A DNA stretch of 64,000 bases, taken from the NCBI RefSeq assembly GCF_009811755.1, contig NZ_BLIV01000002.1, forward strand, positions 675,001-739,000, in the 5' to 3' direction. Shown here in pieces: positions 8,000 to 15,918 of the stretch. This stretch comes from Roseobacter cerasinus. GTDB taxonomy: Bacteria; Pseudomonadota; Alphaproteobacteria; Rhodobacterales; Rhodobacteraceae. Under the pieces are notes generated by a model. The model saw only the letters and a list, made by a program, of their open reading frames with translations. It was not told where the DNA came from and did not search any database. A program made the position numbers and the translations under genes. Each line of letters starts with the position of its first letter. Within the stretch, counting starts at the first letter, position 1.

Positions 8000-8713
8000 A
8001 TGGAATTTATCTTCGCCTATCTTGCCGGGCTTCTGACGCTGATAAACCCGTGCGTCCTGCCCGTTCTGCCGATTGTGCTGGTGAGCGCGCTGAATGCGAA
8101 CAAGGCTGGTCCGCTTGCTCTGGCAGCCGGTATGAGCGCTTCTTTCGTGGTCTTTGGCGTTCTGGTCACCGCTTTTGGCGCAGGGATTGGCCTCACTCAC
8201 GACCGTCTCGGACAGATCGGCGCGGTGATGATGGTACTTTTCGGGCTCATTCTGATTGTCCCGATGTTCGCGCAGCGATTTGAGATGGCCACAGCCGGTG
8301 TCGCCGCCGGAGCGGACGCGCGGATGAACGACCTCAATACCGGGTCGCTGCGCGGGCAGTTCCTTGGCGGCTTGCTGCTTGGCATGGTCTGGTCACCCTG
8401 CATCGGCCCGACGCTGGGCGGGGCCATCGCATTGGCATCGCAGGGCGAGAGCCTCGGCTATGTCACGCTGATCATGTGCGCCTTCGCACTTGGGGTGTCG
8501 ACGCTGATCATCGGCCTTGGTTTTGGTGCGCGCGAGGCGATACAGGCGCGCGCCAAATCGCTGCGCCGCCTGGCAGAGCGCTCGAAACCCATCATCGGGG
8601 CAACCTTTATCGCTGTGGGTGCCATGTTGTTTTTCCAGGTTCATCACGTCATCGAAGGGTGGCTGTTGGACATCATGCCGATCTGGCTACAGGATCTGTC
8701 TGTTGCCTTGTAA
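8000..8713 (+). CDS. CcdA/SoxV-like thiol-disulfide transport membrane protein
   Basis: 237 residues, about six transmembrane helices. It begins MEFIFAYLAGLLTLINPCVLP, where the Cys in NPCVLP and a second one in MVWSPCIGPTLGG are the conserved redox pair of CcdA. CcdA-type proteins pass electrons from cytoplasmic thioredoxin to periplasmic thiol carriers; in sox clusters the SoxV version feeds SoxW/SoxS. An ATG at 7991 is also in frame, but GCGGAG at 7984-7989 is better spaced for 8000. The next gene, 15 bp downstream, is an exported thioredoxin, its natural partner. Confidence 0.9.
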   Translation: MEFIFAYLAGLLTLINPCVLPVLPIVLVSALNANKAGPLALAAGMSASFVVFGVLVTAFGAGIGLTHDRLGQIGAVMMVLFGLILIVPMFAQRFEMATAGVAAGADARMNDLNTGSLRGQFLGGLLLGMVWSPCIGPTLGGAIALASQGESLGYVTLIMCAFALGVSTLIIGLGFGAREAIQARAKSLRRLAERSKPIIGATFIAVGAMLFFQVHHVIEGWLLDIMPIWLQDLSVAL

Positions 8714-8728
8714 ACGAAGGAGTATCTG

Positions 8729-9127
8729 ATGAAACGCCGTCACTTTCTTGCTGCAGCCGGGGTGGCCGCTCTGGTCCCGTTCCATGCCATGGCCGCAGAG
8801 TTTGTCGAATATGAACCGGGGGTGATCGAGGCGGCGCTGAATGACGGCAAAACCGTGTTTGTCGACTATTCAGCCACTTGGTGCGGCACCTGCAAACGTC
8901 AGGAACGGGTGATCAATGCCCTGCGCAGCGCTGATCCGACCTACGATTCTGCGATGACCTTCGTGAAAGTGGATTGGGACACGTACAAGACCCATGAAGT
9001 TGCCGTGTTTCGGGACATTCCGCGCCGGTCGACCCTGATCGTGCTGCGCGGCGAAGAAGAGTTGGGCCGGGTCGTGGCTGGGACTTCGGAAAGCCAGATC
9101 AAAGCGCTCATGGACAAGGGGCTCTGA
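8729..9127 (+). CDS. Exported thioredoxin-like protein (SoxS/SoxW-like)
   Basis: 132 residues with a cleavable signal (MKRRHFLAAAGVAALVPFHAMAAE) and the active site W51-C52-G-T-C55. The rest fits a short thioredoxin fold with the cis-Pro region at DIPRRSTLIVL. It probably receives electrons from the CcdA-like protein encoded upstream and reduces Sox proteins or cytochrome c thiols in the periplasm. AAGGAG precedes the ATG. The twin basic residues KRRHF could also fit a weak Tat signal. Confidence 0.88.
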   Translation: MKRRHFLAAAGVAALVPFHAMAAEFVEYEPGVIEAALNDGKTVFVDYSATWCGTCKRQERVINALRSADPTYDSAMTFVKVDWDTYKTHEVAVFRDIPRRSTLIVLRGEEELGRVVAGTSESQIKALMDKGL

Positions 9128-9153
9128 TCCTCTTGCCTGTGTAGGATCGTGCC

Positions 9154-9213
9154 ATGTCGATCATAGGTATATCCCCCGCGTTGCGCGGGCCTGCCGGTTT
9201 TGGCACCAGATGA
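9154..9213 (+). other. Possible 19-codon leader ORF with hairpin before the flavoprotein
   Basis: ATG 9154 opens a short frame (MSIIGISPALRGPAGFGTR) whose TGA overlaps the ATG of the next gene by 4 nt. Within it, CCCGCG-TTG-CGCGGG (9175-9189) can form a hairpin. The flavoprotein ATG has no clear Shine-Dalgarno of its own, so coupling through this leader is possible. No strong ribosome site is seen for the leader either, hence low confidence. Confidence 0.25.
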
Positions 9214-10307
9214 CAGCGCGCACCTTACGCCGCGTGGCGCTCGTTGGCGGCGGGCACACGCATGCGCTGGTTCTGCGCGCTCTCAGGGCTGAGCCGCTTT
9301 TGGATGCAGAGGTCACCGTCATCAACCCCGGACGCACGGCCCCTTATTCCGGAATGCTGCCGGGTTTTGTGGCGGGTCACTATCAGCGGCATGAGTTGGA
9401 CATCGATCTGCAAAAGCTGGCGGATGACGTGGGCGCGACGCTCATCGACGGGCGCGCGGTGGGCATGGATGTCCACAACCGGCTTGTTCATCTGGCGGAT
9501 GGGTCGTCACTGCCCTTTGATTTGGCGTCCATCGATGTGGGTATCACATCCCGGATGCAGACGTTACCAGGGTTTGAGCAGCACGGCATACCTGCCAAAC
9601 CGCTCGCCGATTTTGCTCAGCGCTGGGAGGGCTTCCGGTCCTCGCAGGGGAGTAAGCAGGTCGCTGTGATCGGCGGCGGGATTGCAGGGGCGGAACTGGC
9701 GATGGCCATGGCATTCGCCCTGCGCGAGCATCGAGGTGAGGTCTCGGTCAGGCTGCTCGATCGCGGCAGGGTCCTGAGCGCCAACAGCCAGACAGCTCAA
9801 AGACATGTGCGGCGAGAGCTGGCCCGACATGCTGTCGAGATTGTCGAGGGCGTCGATGTGTCGGAGGTCACGGCATCCGATGTCAGGTTAAGTGATGGCA
9901 CCACAATGTCAGCCAACTTCATTGTCGGTGCGGCGGGCGCCACCCCACATGACTGGCTGGGCAACACGGGCCTCAAGCTGAGAGATGGTTTCATAGAGGT
10001 GGACCCCGCGTTGCAAAGCAATGTGGCTGGTATCTTTGCCGTTGGCGACTGCGCGCATATGGTCGCTGATCCCCGACCGAAAGCCGGGGTCTATGCTGTG
10101 CGACAGGCGCCCATCCTGTTGGCCAATCTTCGAAACCTGCTGTCCGGATCGGGTTTGCAAGGCTACAGGCCTCAATCTGACTATCTCAAGCTGGTGTCAC
10201 TTGGTGGCAAACGCGCCTTTGGTGAAAAGCTTGGTTGGGGCCTGTCTGGGCACCTGATCTGGCGGCTGAAGAACCGGATTGATCGCAATTTCATGGACCA
10301 GTTTTGA
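9210..10307 (+). CDS. FAD-dependent pyridine nucleotide-disulfide family oxidoreductase
   Basis: 365 residues. N-terminal FAD motif VALVGGGHTHALVLRAL, a second Rossmann motif VAVIGGGIAGAELAMAMA (about 150-167) and a late GIFAVGDCAHM FAD contact. The GGGHxHALVLR start and general architecture resemble the NADH-dehydrogenase-like flavoprotein domain fused to selenophosphate synthetase (SelD) in some bacteria and NDH-2/SQR relatives. No SelD domain is attached here. The substrate is not evident. Its position after the CcdA/thioredoxin pair suggests a redox or sulfur role, but 80 bp separate them. Confidence 0.78.
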   Translation: MTARTLRRVALVGGGHTHALVLRALRAEPLLDAEVTVINPGRTAPYSGMLPGFVAGHYQRHELDIDLQKLADDVGATLIDGRAVGMDVHNRLVHLADGSSLPFDLASIDVGITSRMQTLPGFEQHGIPAKPLADFAQRWEGFRSSQGSKQVAVIGGGIAGAELAMAMAFALREHRGEVSVRLLDRGRVLSANSQTAQRHVRRELARHAVEIVEGVDVSEVTASDVRLSDGTTMSANFIVGAAGATPHDWLGNTGLKLRDGFIEVDPALQSNVAGIFAVGDCAHMVADPRPKAGVYAVRQAPILLANLRNLLSGSGLQGYRPQSDYLKLVSLGGKRAFGEKLGWGLSGHLIWRLKNRIDRNFMDQF

Positions 10308-10807
10308 AGGCCTGATGCGCCGGACGGACGGCACAGCCTGGGTTGGATGTCGGAGGTGAAGACTGGCTACTGGGCGGAGCTTTTTTGCATCAGCGCGCTG
10401 TCGCGTCCGGCGCGGGACAGTTTTGTTGACGTCGCAGTTAGCTGTTTGATGGCTGTATAGTAGCGCGGCTGCCGAGGCTTGCAGGCACTTGCAGCAGGCC
10501 TGCATGACCCATGCCGGCTGGCCTGATGCTCTCAGGCAACAAGTCCGGTGATCGCGATGTATCCCGGTCGGTCTTGCCAACGCTGGTGGCGTCAGTCTGA
10601 GGCGGGCTTTGTGCCAGGCAGCAACCGATATGATGAACCGTGGCCGATCAACTTGGCTAAGACCAAAGAGGCGCTCTGCCTGGTGATCAAATTATCGTCC
10701 GGCGATACTATTTTGGCCAAGTTTAGCGCAAACGAAAAGCTGACCGTGCAGGTTCGGTGAGCCTCCCACTCTGCACGTTCTGCACAGACCATCTTGAACA
10801 CAGATCA
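10308..10807. other. 500-bp region without a supported gene
   Basis: Several short open frames exist on both strands (for example 10548-10760 plus), but none has a recognisable domain, convincing start or codon pattern. The region borders a segment rich in gene debris and may be decayed coding DNA. Confidence 0.4.
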
Positions 10808-11428
10808 TCAGGTTCGATCCGCCTTCGCATCAGGGAAGTATTGCGGAGCTTCCGCCCGCTCAAACATGCTGTAATCCCTGGAGACAAGTGCCAGCATCGC
10901 ACTGGATGCGTTGGGATTCATCATTGCTTTGGCGATGAGTTCGTCGCCGTGATCGCGAGTTGCCGCGTTCGTCACGCAGAGAAAATTTTCATCGGCAGTC
11001 ACGCTGTGGAAACATTCCCCTCCCAGGTCCACCGGGGAGCCCTTGGACGCGACAATGGTGAGAAAACGGGCGGGTGTGGCGTCGACGTTGGTATATGCAC
11101 CCTCGGCGGACCAAATCTCGGGGTCGGTATCCTGACGCATCATTTTCAATACATGCGATATGCGCAGTCGGTAGTCGCTGAAATGCTTGTTGCGGCCTGC
11201 GGTCTGCGACCGGTGGTGGTCGGGATCGCTGCGCCATTTGGCCAGTGACGCTTCATCCCGCCAGTGGGAATGCGACAGGATCATCTTTGGACGAGAGATT
11301 GACTTGAAACGTTCGATGAAGAGGAGGCCTGCATGCTGGGCAAGCAATGGACGCAGGGCTTCCGCGTGCTTGAAGTAGTGACCCTCATGGCCCGATCGGG
11401 GTTCCATTTCGAATAATAGTGCGTGCAT
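10808..11428 (-). CDS. Antibiotic biosynthesis monooxygenase (ABM) domain protein
   Basis: 206 residues. The N-terminal half (HEGHYFKHAEALRPLLAQHAGLLFIERFKS, then ILSHSHWRDEASLAKWRSDPDHH) is a dimeric alpha-beta barrel of the ABM family, with the usual W-R-D-E-A-S-L-A-x-W helix and paired histidines. The C-terminal half (about 105-206) looks like a second, diverged copy of the fold without a clear motif. Substrate unknown; members range from heme-degrading enzymes to stress proteins. An AraC-type regulator remnant lies 9 bp upstream on the same strand, suggesting a lost regulator. Confidence 0.65.
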   Translation of the reverse strand: MHALLFEMEPRSGHEGHYFKHAEALRPLLAQHAGLLFIERFKSISRPKMILSHSHWRDEASLAKWRSDPDHHRSQTAGRNKHFSDYRLRISHVLKMMRQDTDPEIWSAEGAYTNVDATPARFLTIVASKGSPVDLGGECFHSVTADENFLCVTNAATRDHGDELIAKAMMNPNASSAMLALVSRDYSMFERAEAPQYFPDAKADRT

Positions 11429-11437
11429 CTTTCGACC

Positions 11438-11604
11438 TTAGTGCTTGGACGTGTCGTCTTGAAGGTGTTTTTTCGATGTCGGTGTCTGGAACGAATGCGA
11501 CGGTTCCAGCTGACATGCTTGCCGAAAAGCACCCGGTGTCGTTCCGTAGTGCTTTAGAAATGCGCCCCCACGTGACTTTGATCTGCAAAGCAGGCGCCAT
11601 CCAC
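11438..11604 (-). pseudogene. C-terminal remnant of an AraC-family regulator
   Basis: Reading the minus strand, GACFADQSHVGR matches the second HTH of AraC proteins (GFADQSHFxRxF). After a frameshift, AFLKHYGTTPGAFRQA gives the conserved end of that domain (F-x-x-x-G-x-T-P-x-x-Y/F-R). Nothing upstream encodes the rest. The remnant precedes the ABM gene and probably represents its former regulator. Confidence 0.6.
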
Positions 11605-11689
11605 ATAGGAGCCGCATAGGTGACCAGCTCCCCCTTGAGTGGTGTTTGTGCATGACGTGCCTTTGGTCCATCTGGACGATGGTTTCGGG

Positions 11690-12170
11690 CGTCGGTTGGC
11701 GTAGCCTGACGAAACAGCGTGACGATTGGATCAGATGCCGCCTGCCAGCCGTGTCGGCTCAGCCGGAGTGCATTGTCTTTGTGGATGAAACCTAAGTCAA
11801 ATCAATCCGACCCGCCACCATGGCTGGTCACGGATGCGCCCTTTGGATCATGGGGAACGTAGACCCTCATCGCAAGCTTCAGCGCCGAAGCGCCGATCAC
11901 TCTGTGGGTTGTCAAAGGTGCGATGGATTGCGAAGCCTTCGTCGCCTATGTCTCGCAGGTCCTGGTCCCTGTCTTGGGACTGGGCACCGTCGTCATTCTC
12001 GACAGCCTTGCTACGCACAAGAACGGGCTTCCGCCAAAACCATGCGCGAAGCAGGATGCTGCTTCTTGTCCTGCTGCCATACAGCCCAGACCTCAGGCCG
12101 CATCAATGTTGCCGGCGCAAGATGGGCCTGTTGCATGGAGCTGCTCAAACCCATTTTTTGAACACTGCCC
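11690..12170 (+). pseudogene. IS630-family transposase remnant
   Basis: Pieces of a DDE transposase appear in different frames: IVFVDET followed by a TAA where Trp is usual (~11774-11796), then MDCEAFVAYVSQVLVP and VVILDSLATHKN (second catalytic Asp region, ~11923-12020), and LLPYSPDLRP in another frame (~12080). These are hallmark IS630 segments. At least one stop and two frameshifts disable it, and the third acidic residue is lost. Limits are approximate and no clear terminal repeats were found. Confidence 0.72.
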
Positions 12171-12210
12171 ACACCGGCATGAATGCGTGGTTCTCTATCT
12201 TCCATGATGA

Positions 12211-13737
12211 TCAAGTGAAACCCAACTCCGCGGCCGCCATCTTGCAAGCCGCGTAGATTTCGAATTCCTGCGGGCAGAATCGCTTGAGGTTGTCGACCGC
12301 TAACCTGCTCAACGCGTCACCCGACTGGATCGGGGCTGTATTTTCCCGAGTGCCCACCGGTATGGATGTCGATAGATGCAAGGCGTCCGTGATCTGGCGA
12401 ATGTTGTTGTCGATCCGATCCGTCTCGCAACATATGATCAGGTTTCCCGCATCCATTTCGTAGCGGACTGCGTCGGGCGAATGAAGATAGTGCACGTAGT
12501 CATGCTTGAGATGGCAAATTGATGCCATTGAAAACCTGGCAGCCGATTTCAGATAGTCGTCCTGTGCGGACAACGCTTCCCCAAGGGCGTCAGGCGTCCG
12601 GAACAGTGAGAATGCGACGGCCTCCGCCGTTGTCCAATTTACATTGTGTCTGGGCCGGCCCTGCCGCAGGCGCGCATTGAACCCCGAGACAAAACGCTCC
12701 ACCGGATCGCGAAAGAAGAAGGCCAGTTTTCTGGTTCGTCCGAACTTATTGATGGTACTGATCAATGTGTCGTCATGATTTCCCAAATGCAGCCTGTCCG
12801 GCTTGGCGGCGTCAGCGCTTGCCAACGACTGCACGATACGCCCGCCAGTCCTGCCGATACGCAAAAAAACGGTTTCATCTTGGCGGGCTGGGGCCGGATC
12901 TGAACGCCAACGGGAGCTCTGGACCTGCGCGCCTTCAGAGCGCTTTCGACTTTCTAAAAATGACGCGCCTAACAGCTTTCGCAGGTGGTCCAGATCGCTT
13001 TGGTAGATCTCAAATAGGGCTTGCCGCTGGGGTCTGGAAAAGATTTGTGTCTCTTTTGTGTCTCCCAATCGGGCAAGTCCGCCGAAGTCACCCCTCTCCA
13101 GCAAGGCAGAAACGATGGCGCTCTCGTCCGGCCGCACATTTTGTGCGCGCCTGTTCAGTTTTGCGTCTGCCCAGGTGTCCCAGCCGGTCGCAAGTCTGAG
13201 AAACCGTTTGGGGTTGTCCTGAAGGTGGGCAAACTCCCGCACAACCAGTCGCGCATGTGGAAATACCGATTGAACATCGGCGACGACATCTCTCCAACTG
13301 CGCTTGTCGCTGCAGATCGCATTCAGATGACCTTGTGATGGCAAGGTGGTTTCGTGTCTGGCAAGCGAAAACAGGATGGCGGATGTCCAATATTCCCCAA
13401 GCTCCCGCACGGACATCATGACAACATCTGGTTTATAGAGCGAGGCCAGTCGGCCGAGGTTCTCTTTTGCGTTTGGATACAGGCTGCCCGTTGCGATATT
13501 GTGCCCCATCGTACCGGGCAGGTTCTCCTCGCTGATCAGAAACCTTTGAGATGCTGTGTCCGCGAGCTGCGCCAACCAATCGGGAACAACATCGGCGATT
13601 TTCCCGTGGCGACTTTCTGGCGGGCACAGAGTTTCAATGCCCCCCGCTGTCAAAAGATCTGCGTTGTTGCGCAAGAACCGCTGGAGTGATGTTGTGCCCG
13701 TACGGTGTGCGCCAATGTGTAGAATTATCTTGTTCAT
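12211..13737 (-). CDS. Two-domain sulfotransferase-like protein
   Basis: 508 residues from ATG 13737. The first domain opens with IILHIGAHRTGTTSLQRFL, a PAPS 5'-phosphosulfate loop, and contains a later SVREL-type strand. A second domain starts near residue 290 with VFLRIGRTGGRIVQSLAS, a looser copy of the same loop, and has FFRDPVERFVSGFNARL, the 3'-phosphate-binding segment of family-2 sulfotransferases. Two fused sulfotransferase units of different subfamilies are unusual. A role in decorating a surface polysaccharide is a guess. A frame continues upstream of 13737 but lacks similarity. Confidence 0.72.
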   Translation of the reverse strand: MNKIILHIGAHRTGTTSLQRFLRNNADLLTAGGIETLCPPESRHGKIADVVPDWLAQLADTASQRFLISEENLPGTMGHNIATGSLYPNAKENLGRLASLYKPDVVMMSVRELGEYWTSAILFSLARHETTLPSQGHLNAICSDKRSWRDVVADVQSVFPHARLVVREFAHLQDNPKRFLRLATGWDTWADAKLNRRAQNVRPDESAIVSALLERGDFGGLARLGDTKETQIFSRPQRQALFEIYQSDLDHLRKLLGASFLESRKRSEGAQVQSSRWRSDPAPARQDETVFLRIGRTGGRIVQSLASADAAKPDRLHLGNHDDTLISTINKFGRTRKLAFFFRDPVERFVSGFNARLRQGRPRHNVNWTTAEAVAFSLFRTPDALGEALSAQDDYLKSAARFSMASICHLKHDYVHYLHSPDAVRYEMDAGNLIICCETDRIDNNIRQITDALHLSTSIPVGTRENTAPIQSGDALSRLAVDNLKRFCPQEFEIYAACKMAAAELGFT

Positions 13738-14098
13738 CAGTATTGGCGGCCTCCACGGCCAACCGGTTTGGCGGCGTTCGGCACAATCAATACTACCCTC
13801 CGAAATTTGCTTCAAACGTAGTTTGCAAAAGAGACAGATGCGCGCTGCAATCTGTGACCGAAGCAACAGGGCGCAGTCTTACGGCTGCAAAACTAATGTT
13901 ATCCGCTTCTTTCGCTCTTCTGACATTGAGTTAAGGCCCCACAATAGAGCGCTTTGGCTTCGAACATCGATGATGCGCTGGCTAGCGTAGAAGAAATCGC
14001 ATCTAACCAGGCGAGCCGATTTTATGGGCGGCTCCAGGGTGATGCCCGATTGATTTTGGTTGATCGACATGCTTCACGGCTCGAAAACGCGCGGTGAA
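13738..14098. other. Intergenic region with no recognised gene
   Basis: About 360 bp between the sulfotransferase start and the IS5 remnant. Overlapping short frames show no domain. It should contain the sulfotransferase promoter; no clear operator was seen. Confidence 0.4.
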
Positions 14099-14204
14099 CA
14101 TGTTTGATCTTTTCTGGCTGACCGATGCGCAGATGGCGCGTCTTGCCCCCTTCTTCCCCAAGGCCCATGGCAAGTCACGCGTTGATGACCCTTGACCGGC
14201 AGGC

Positions 14205-14221
14205 GATCTGCAAAGCAGATC
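14205..14221. repeat. Palindrome P1 inside IS5 copy 1
   Basis: GATCTGC-AAA-GCAGATC, within a roughly 40-bp segment (about 14190-14234) that splits the codons for VDD and RRVLSGI. CGGCA/TGCCG extend the stem imperfectly. The same palindrome interrupts copy 2 at 15183-15199. Confidence 0.75.
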
Positions 14222-14328
14222 TGCCGAGAGGGGGCGTGTGTTGAGCGGGATTATCTTCATCAATCGCAATGGGTTGCGCTGGCGTGACGCGCCTGCTGCC
14301 GATGGTCCGCACAGTTGAAGGGGAGCGT

Positions 14329-14343
14329 GGCCCCAGTGGGGCC
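14329..14343. repeat. Palindrome P2 inside IS5 copy 1
   Basis: GGCCCC-AGT-GGGGCC lies in an extra stretch (about 14313-14360) between the codons for GPH and LYNRWKRW. A diverged version of the same stretch is present in copy 2. Confidence 0.65.
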
Positions 14344-14568
14344 GCGTCAGCCCCGGAAACGCTTTACAATCGCTGGAAGCGGTGGAGCGATGAGGGGGGG
14401 TGCGCCCGGATGATGGCGGGACTGGCTGCAGAGCACGGCCCACAGACGACCGTGATGATCCCTCTCATCATTTGCAGTGCAAACGACTGCCGGTCAATGG
14501 ACCGTGGCTACGGCGCTGATGGGCTCCGAGACGCGTTGAAGGACAGAGGGTACGTGCTGTTCAGGGCT

Positions 14569-14591
14569 GATTTGATCCACTGGATCAAATC
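14569..14591. repeat. Palindrome P3 inside IS5 copy 1
   Basis: GATTTGATCCA-C-TGGATCAAATC, a perfect 11-bp inverted repeat with a one-base centre, interrupts the C-terminal coding part after ADGLRDALKDRG. Confidence 0.7.
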
Positions 14592-14653
14592 TGACCGCCC
14601 CTCACCGCAGACCGAAAGTAGCGCAAGAAACCTGTGAAGCCGCCCTATTGTGA

Positions 14654-14668
14654 CATTGCTGCGCAATG
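14654..14668. repeat. Palindrome P4 inside IS5 copy 1
   Basis: CATTGC-TGC-GCAATG sits in about 30 extra bases just before the codons for KRRYKRRNWIE. Confidence 0.6.
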
Positions 14669-14833
14669 CGCTGCGGGGCAATGGGCAAGCGTCGATACAA
14701 GCGACGCAATTGGATCGAGATCATGTTCGGCAGGCTGAAGGATTGGCGGCGCGTGGCAACCCGCCGTGACCGCTACCCAAAGGTATTCCTGTCAGCAATC
14801 GCGCTCGCGGCAAACGTTATCTATTGGCTATGA

Positions 14834-15057
14834 GGCCTGACCCTAGTCTTCGCAGGGGTTTTCATAACAGTGCGATAAGGTGTTTGCCGAGACAAAAACC
14901 GATTTGTGCGGCACAGCGCCCAAGATATCGGAAGAAAGTCAGCTACGACAATGGAGCGGTCCGTCTGCGGCCATAAGATATCCGCGACAGGAATTGACTT
15001 TCTGAAGCCATCTAGTTTGAACGTCGATATCTGAAATGCGGTGGTCTGGCGTAGCAC
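14834..15057. other. Spacer between two IS5 remnants
   Basis: No gene recognised. An open frame on the minus strand (14821-15057) has no similarity to a known domain. The spacer separates oppositely oriented pieces of the same IS and may be part of a rearranged element. Confidence 0.35.
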
Positions 15058-15297
15058 GCGGCCCCACTGAAGCCACGGCCCACTTCAACTCTGTGAGCCA
15101 TAGGCAGCAGGCACGTCACGCCAGCGCAACCCATTGCGATCGATGAAGATAATCCCACTCAACTCACGCCCCCCTCTCGGCAGATCTGCTTTGCAGATCG
15201 CCTGCCGGTCGAGGGTCATCAACGCGTGGCTTGCCATGAGACTTCGGAAAGAAGGGGGCCAGACGCGCCATCTGCTTGTCGCTCAACCAGAATAGGC
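15058..15297 (-). pseudogene. IS5-family transposase 5' fragment (copy 2, inverted)
   Basis: On the minus strand this is a close copy of 14099-14347: FWLSDKQMARLAPFFPKSHGKPRVDD, the P1 palindrome, LSGIIFIDRNGLRWRDVP and the P2 stretch. Only the 5' third remains. With copy 1 it forms a long inverted repeat about 0.7 kb apart. Confidence 0.8.
15183..15199. repeat. Palindrome P1 in IS5 copy 2
   Basis: GATCTGC-TTT-GCAGATC at the position homologous to 14205-14221 in copy 1, so the insertion predates the duplication or is native to this IS lineage. Confidence 0.75.
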
Positions 15298-15371
15298 CCT
15301 GAGCCCGGGCAGAGCATATTCGAAGCAACGATCAATTTGGCTGACAATCACACGATAGGCTTTGTCCAGAA

Positions 15372-15395
15372 ACGAGCGCGACGGCGCGCGCTCGT
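15372..15395. terminator. GC-rich hairpin downstream of cheW
   Basis: ACGAGCGCG (15372-15380) and CGCGCTCGT (15387-15395) pair around a 6-nt loop, 66 bp past the cheW stop on the minus strand. The plus-strand side is followed by TCTTTC, the minus-strand side by no U-run, so its orientation as a terminator is uncertain. Confidence 0.4.
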
Positions 15396-15460
15396 TCTTT
15401 CGGATGGGAGGCCCTGATCTCAATTGCGCGGGCGCTGAGGCGGCGACATTGATGTTGCTG

Positions 15461-15913
15461 TCAGAACAGGGCGCCGAGATCCAGTATTCTCACAATGTTT
15501 TCTTCAACCAATGTCAACGCGGCAACATAGTTGTCTTCACCTGTCTTGGCCCCTTCCGGAGGTTCTTTGATCTCCTCCTCGGGGGGCGCGATGATATTGG
15601 ACACCGAGTCGACGAGCATGCCAATTGTATTCTCTCCGATCTCGACCACGATGATCACACTGCGCTCGTTGATTTCTGGCGTCGCCAACCCTAGCTTTGC
15701 GGCGAGATCCATCAAAGGCAGGATCTCGCCGCGCAGATTGATGACCCCCATGATGCAAGGCTCTGCGTCAGGCATGCTCGACGGTTCGGTCCAGCCGCGG
15801 ATTTCCCGTACCGATGCGATCGCGACGGCATATCTTTGCCCGCCGACCTCAAACGAGAGGTACTCTTCGGTCCCTTGGGCTACACTTGCGGTTTCTACTG
15901 CTGCTTGTGTCAT
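15461..15913 (-). CDS. cheW: Chemotaxis coupling protein CheW
   Basis: 150 residues with the CheW fold: EYLSFEVGGQRYAVAIASVREI at the start, then IMGVINLRGEILPLMDLAAKLGL, and MLVDSVSNIIAPPEEEI. CheW links chemoreceptors to the CheA kinase. It lies 5 bp after the chemoreceptor gene on the same strand, forming a two-gene unit. No CheA, CheY, CheB or CheR is in the window, so this pair must plug into a kinase encoded elsewhere. Confidence 0.92.
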   Translation of the reverse strand: MTQAAVETASVAQGTEEYLSFEVGGQRYAVAIASVREIRGWTEPSSMPDAEPCIMGVINLRGEILPLMDLAAKLGLATPEINERSVIIVVEIGENTIGMLVDSVSNIIAPPEEEIKEPPEGAKTGEDNYVAALTLVEENIVRILDLGALF

Positions 15914-15918
15914 AATTT

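Larger units (their letters stand above)
14099..14833 (+). pseudogene. IS5-family transposase remnant (copy 1)
   Basis: Fragments in shifting frames match IS5/IS427-type transposases: MFDLFWLTDAQMARLAPFFPK, then VLSGIIFINRNGLRWRDAP, YNRWKRWSDEGG, GLAAEHGPQTTVMI, GADGLRDALKDRG and finally RRYKRRNWIEIMFGRLKDWRRVATRRDRY up to AIALAANVIYWL. Much of the catalytic middle is deleted. Four short palindromic segments interrupt otherwise conserved positions, with two of them shared with the inverted copy at 15058-15297. It cannot encode an active enzyme. Confidence 0.85.

Noticed and set aside
10548-10760. 70-codon plus-strand frame
   Set aside because: No domain, weak start, and flanked by apparent debris.
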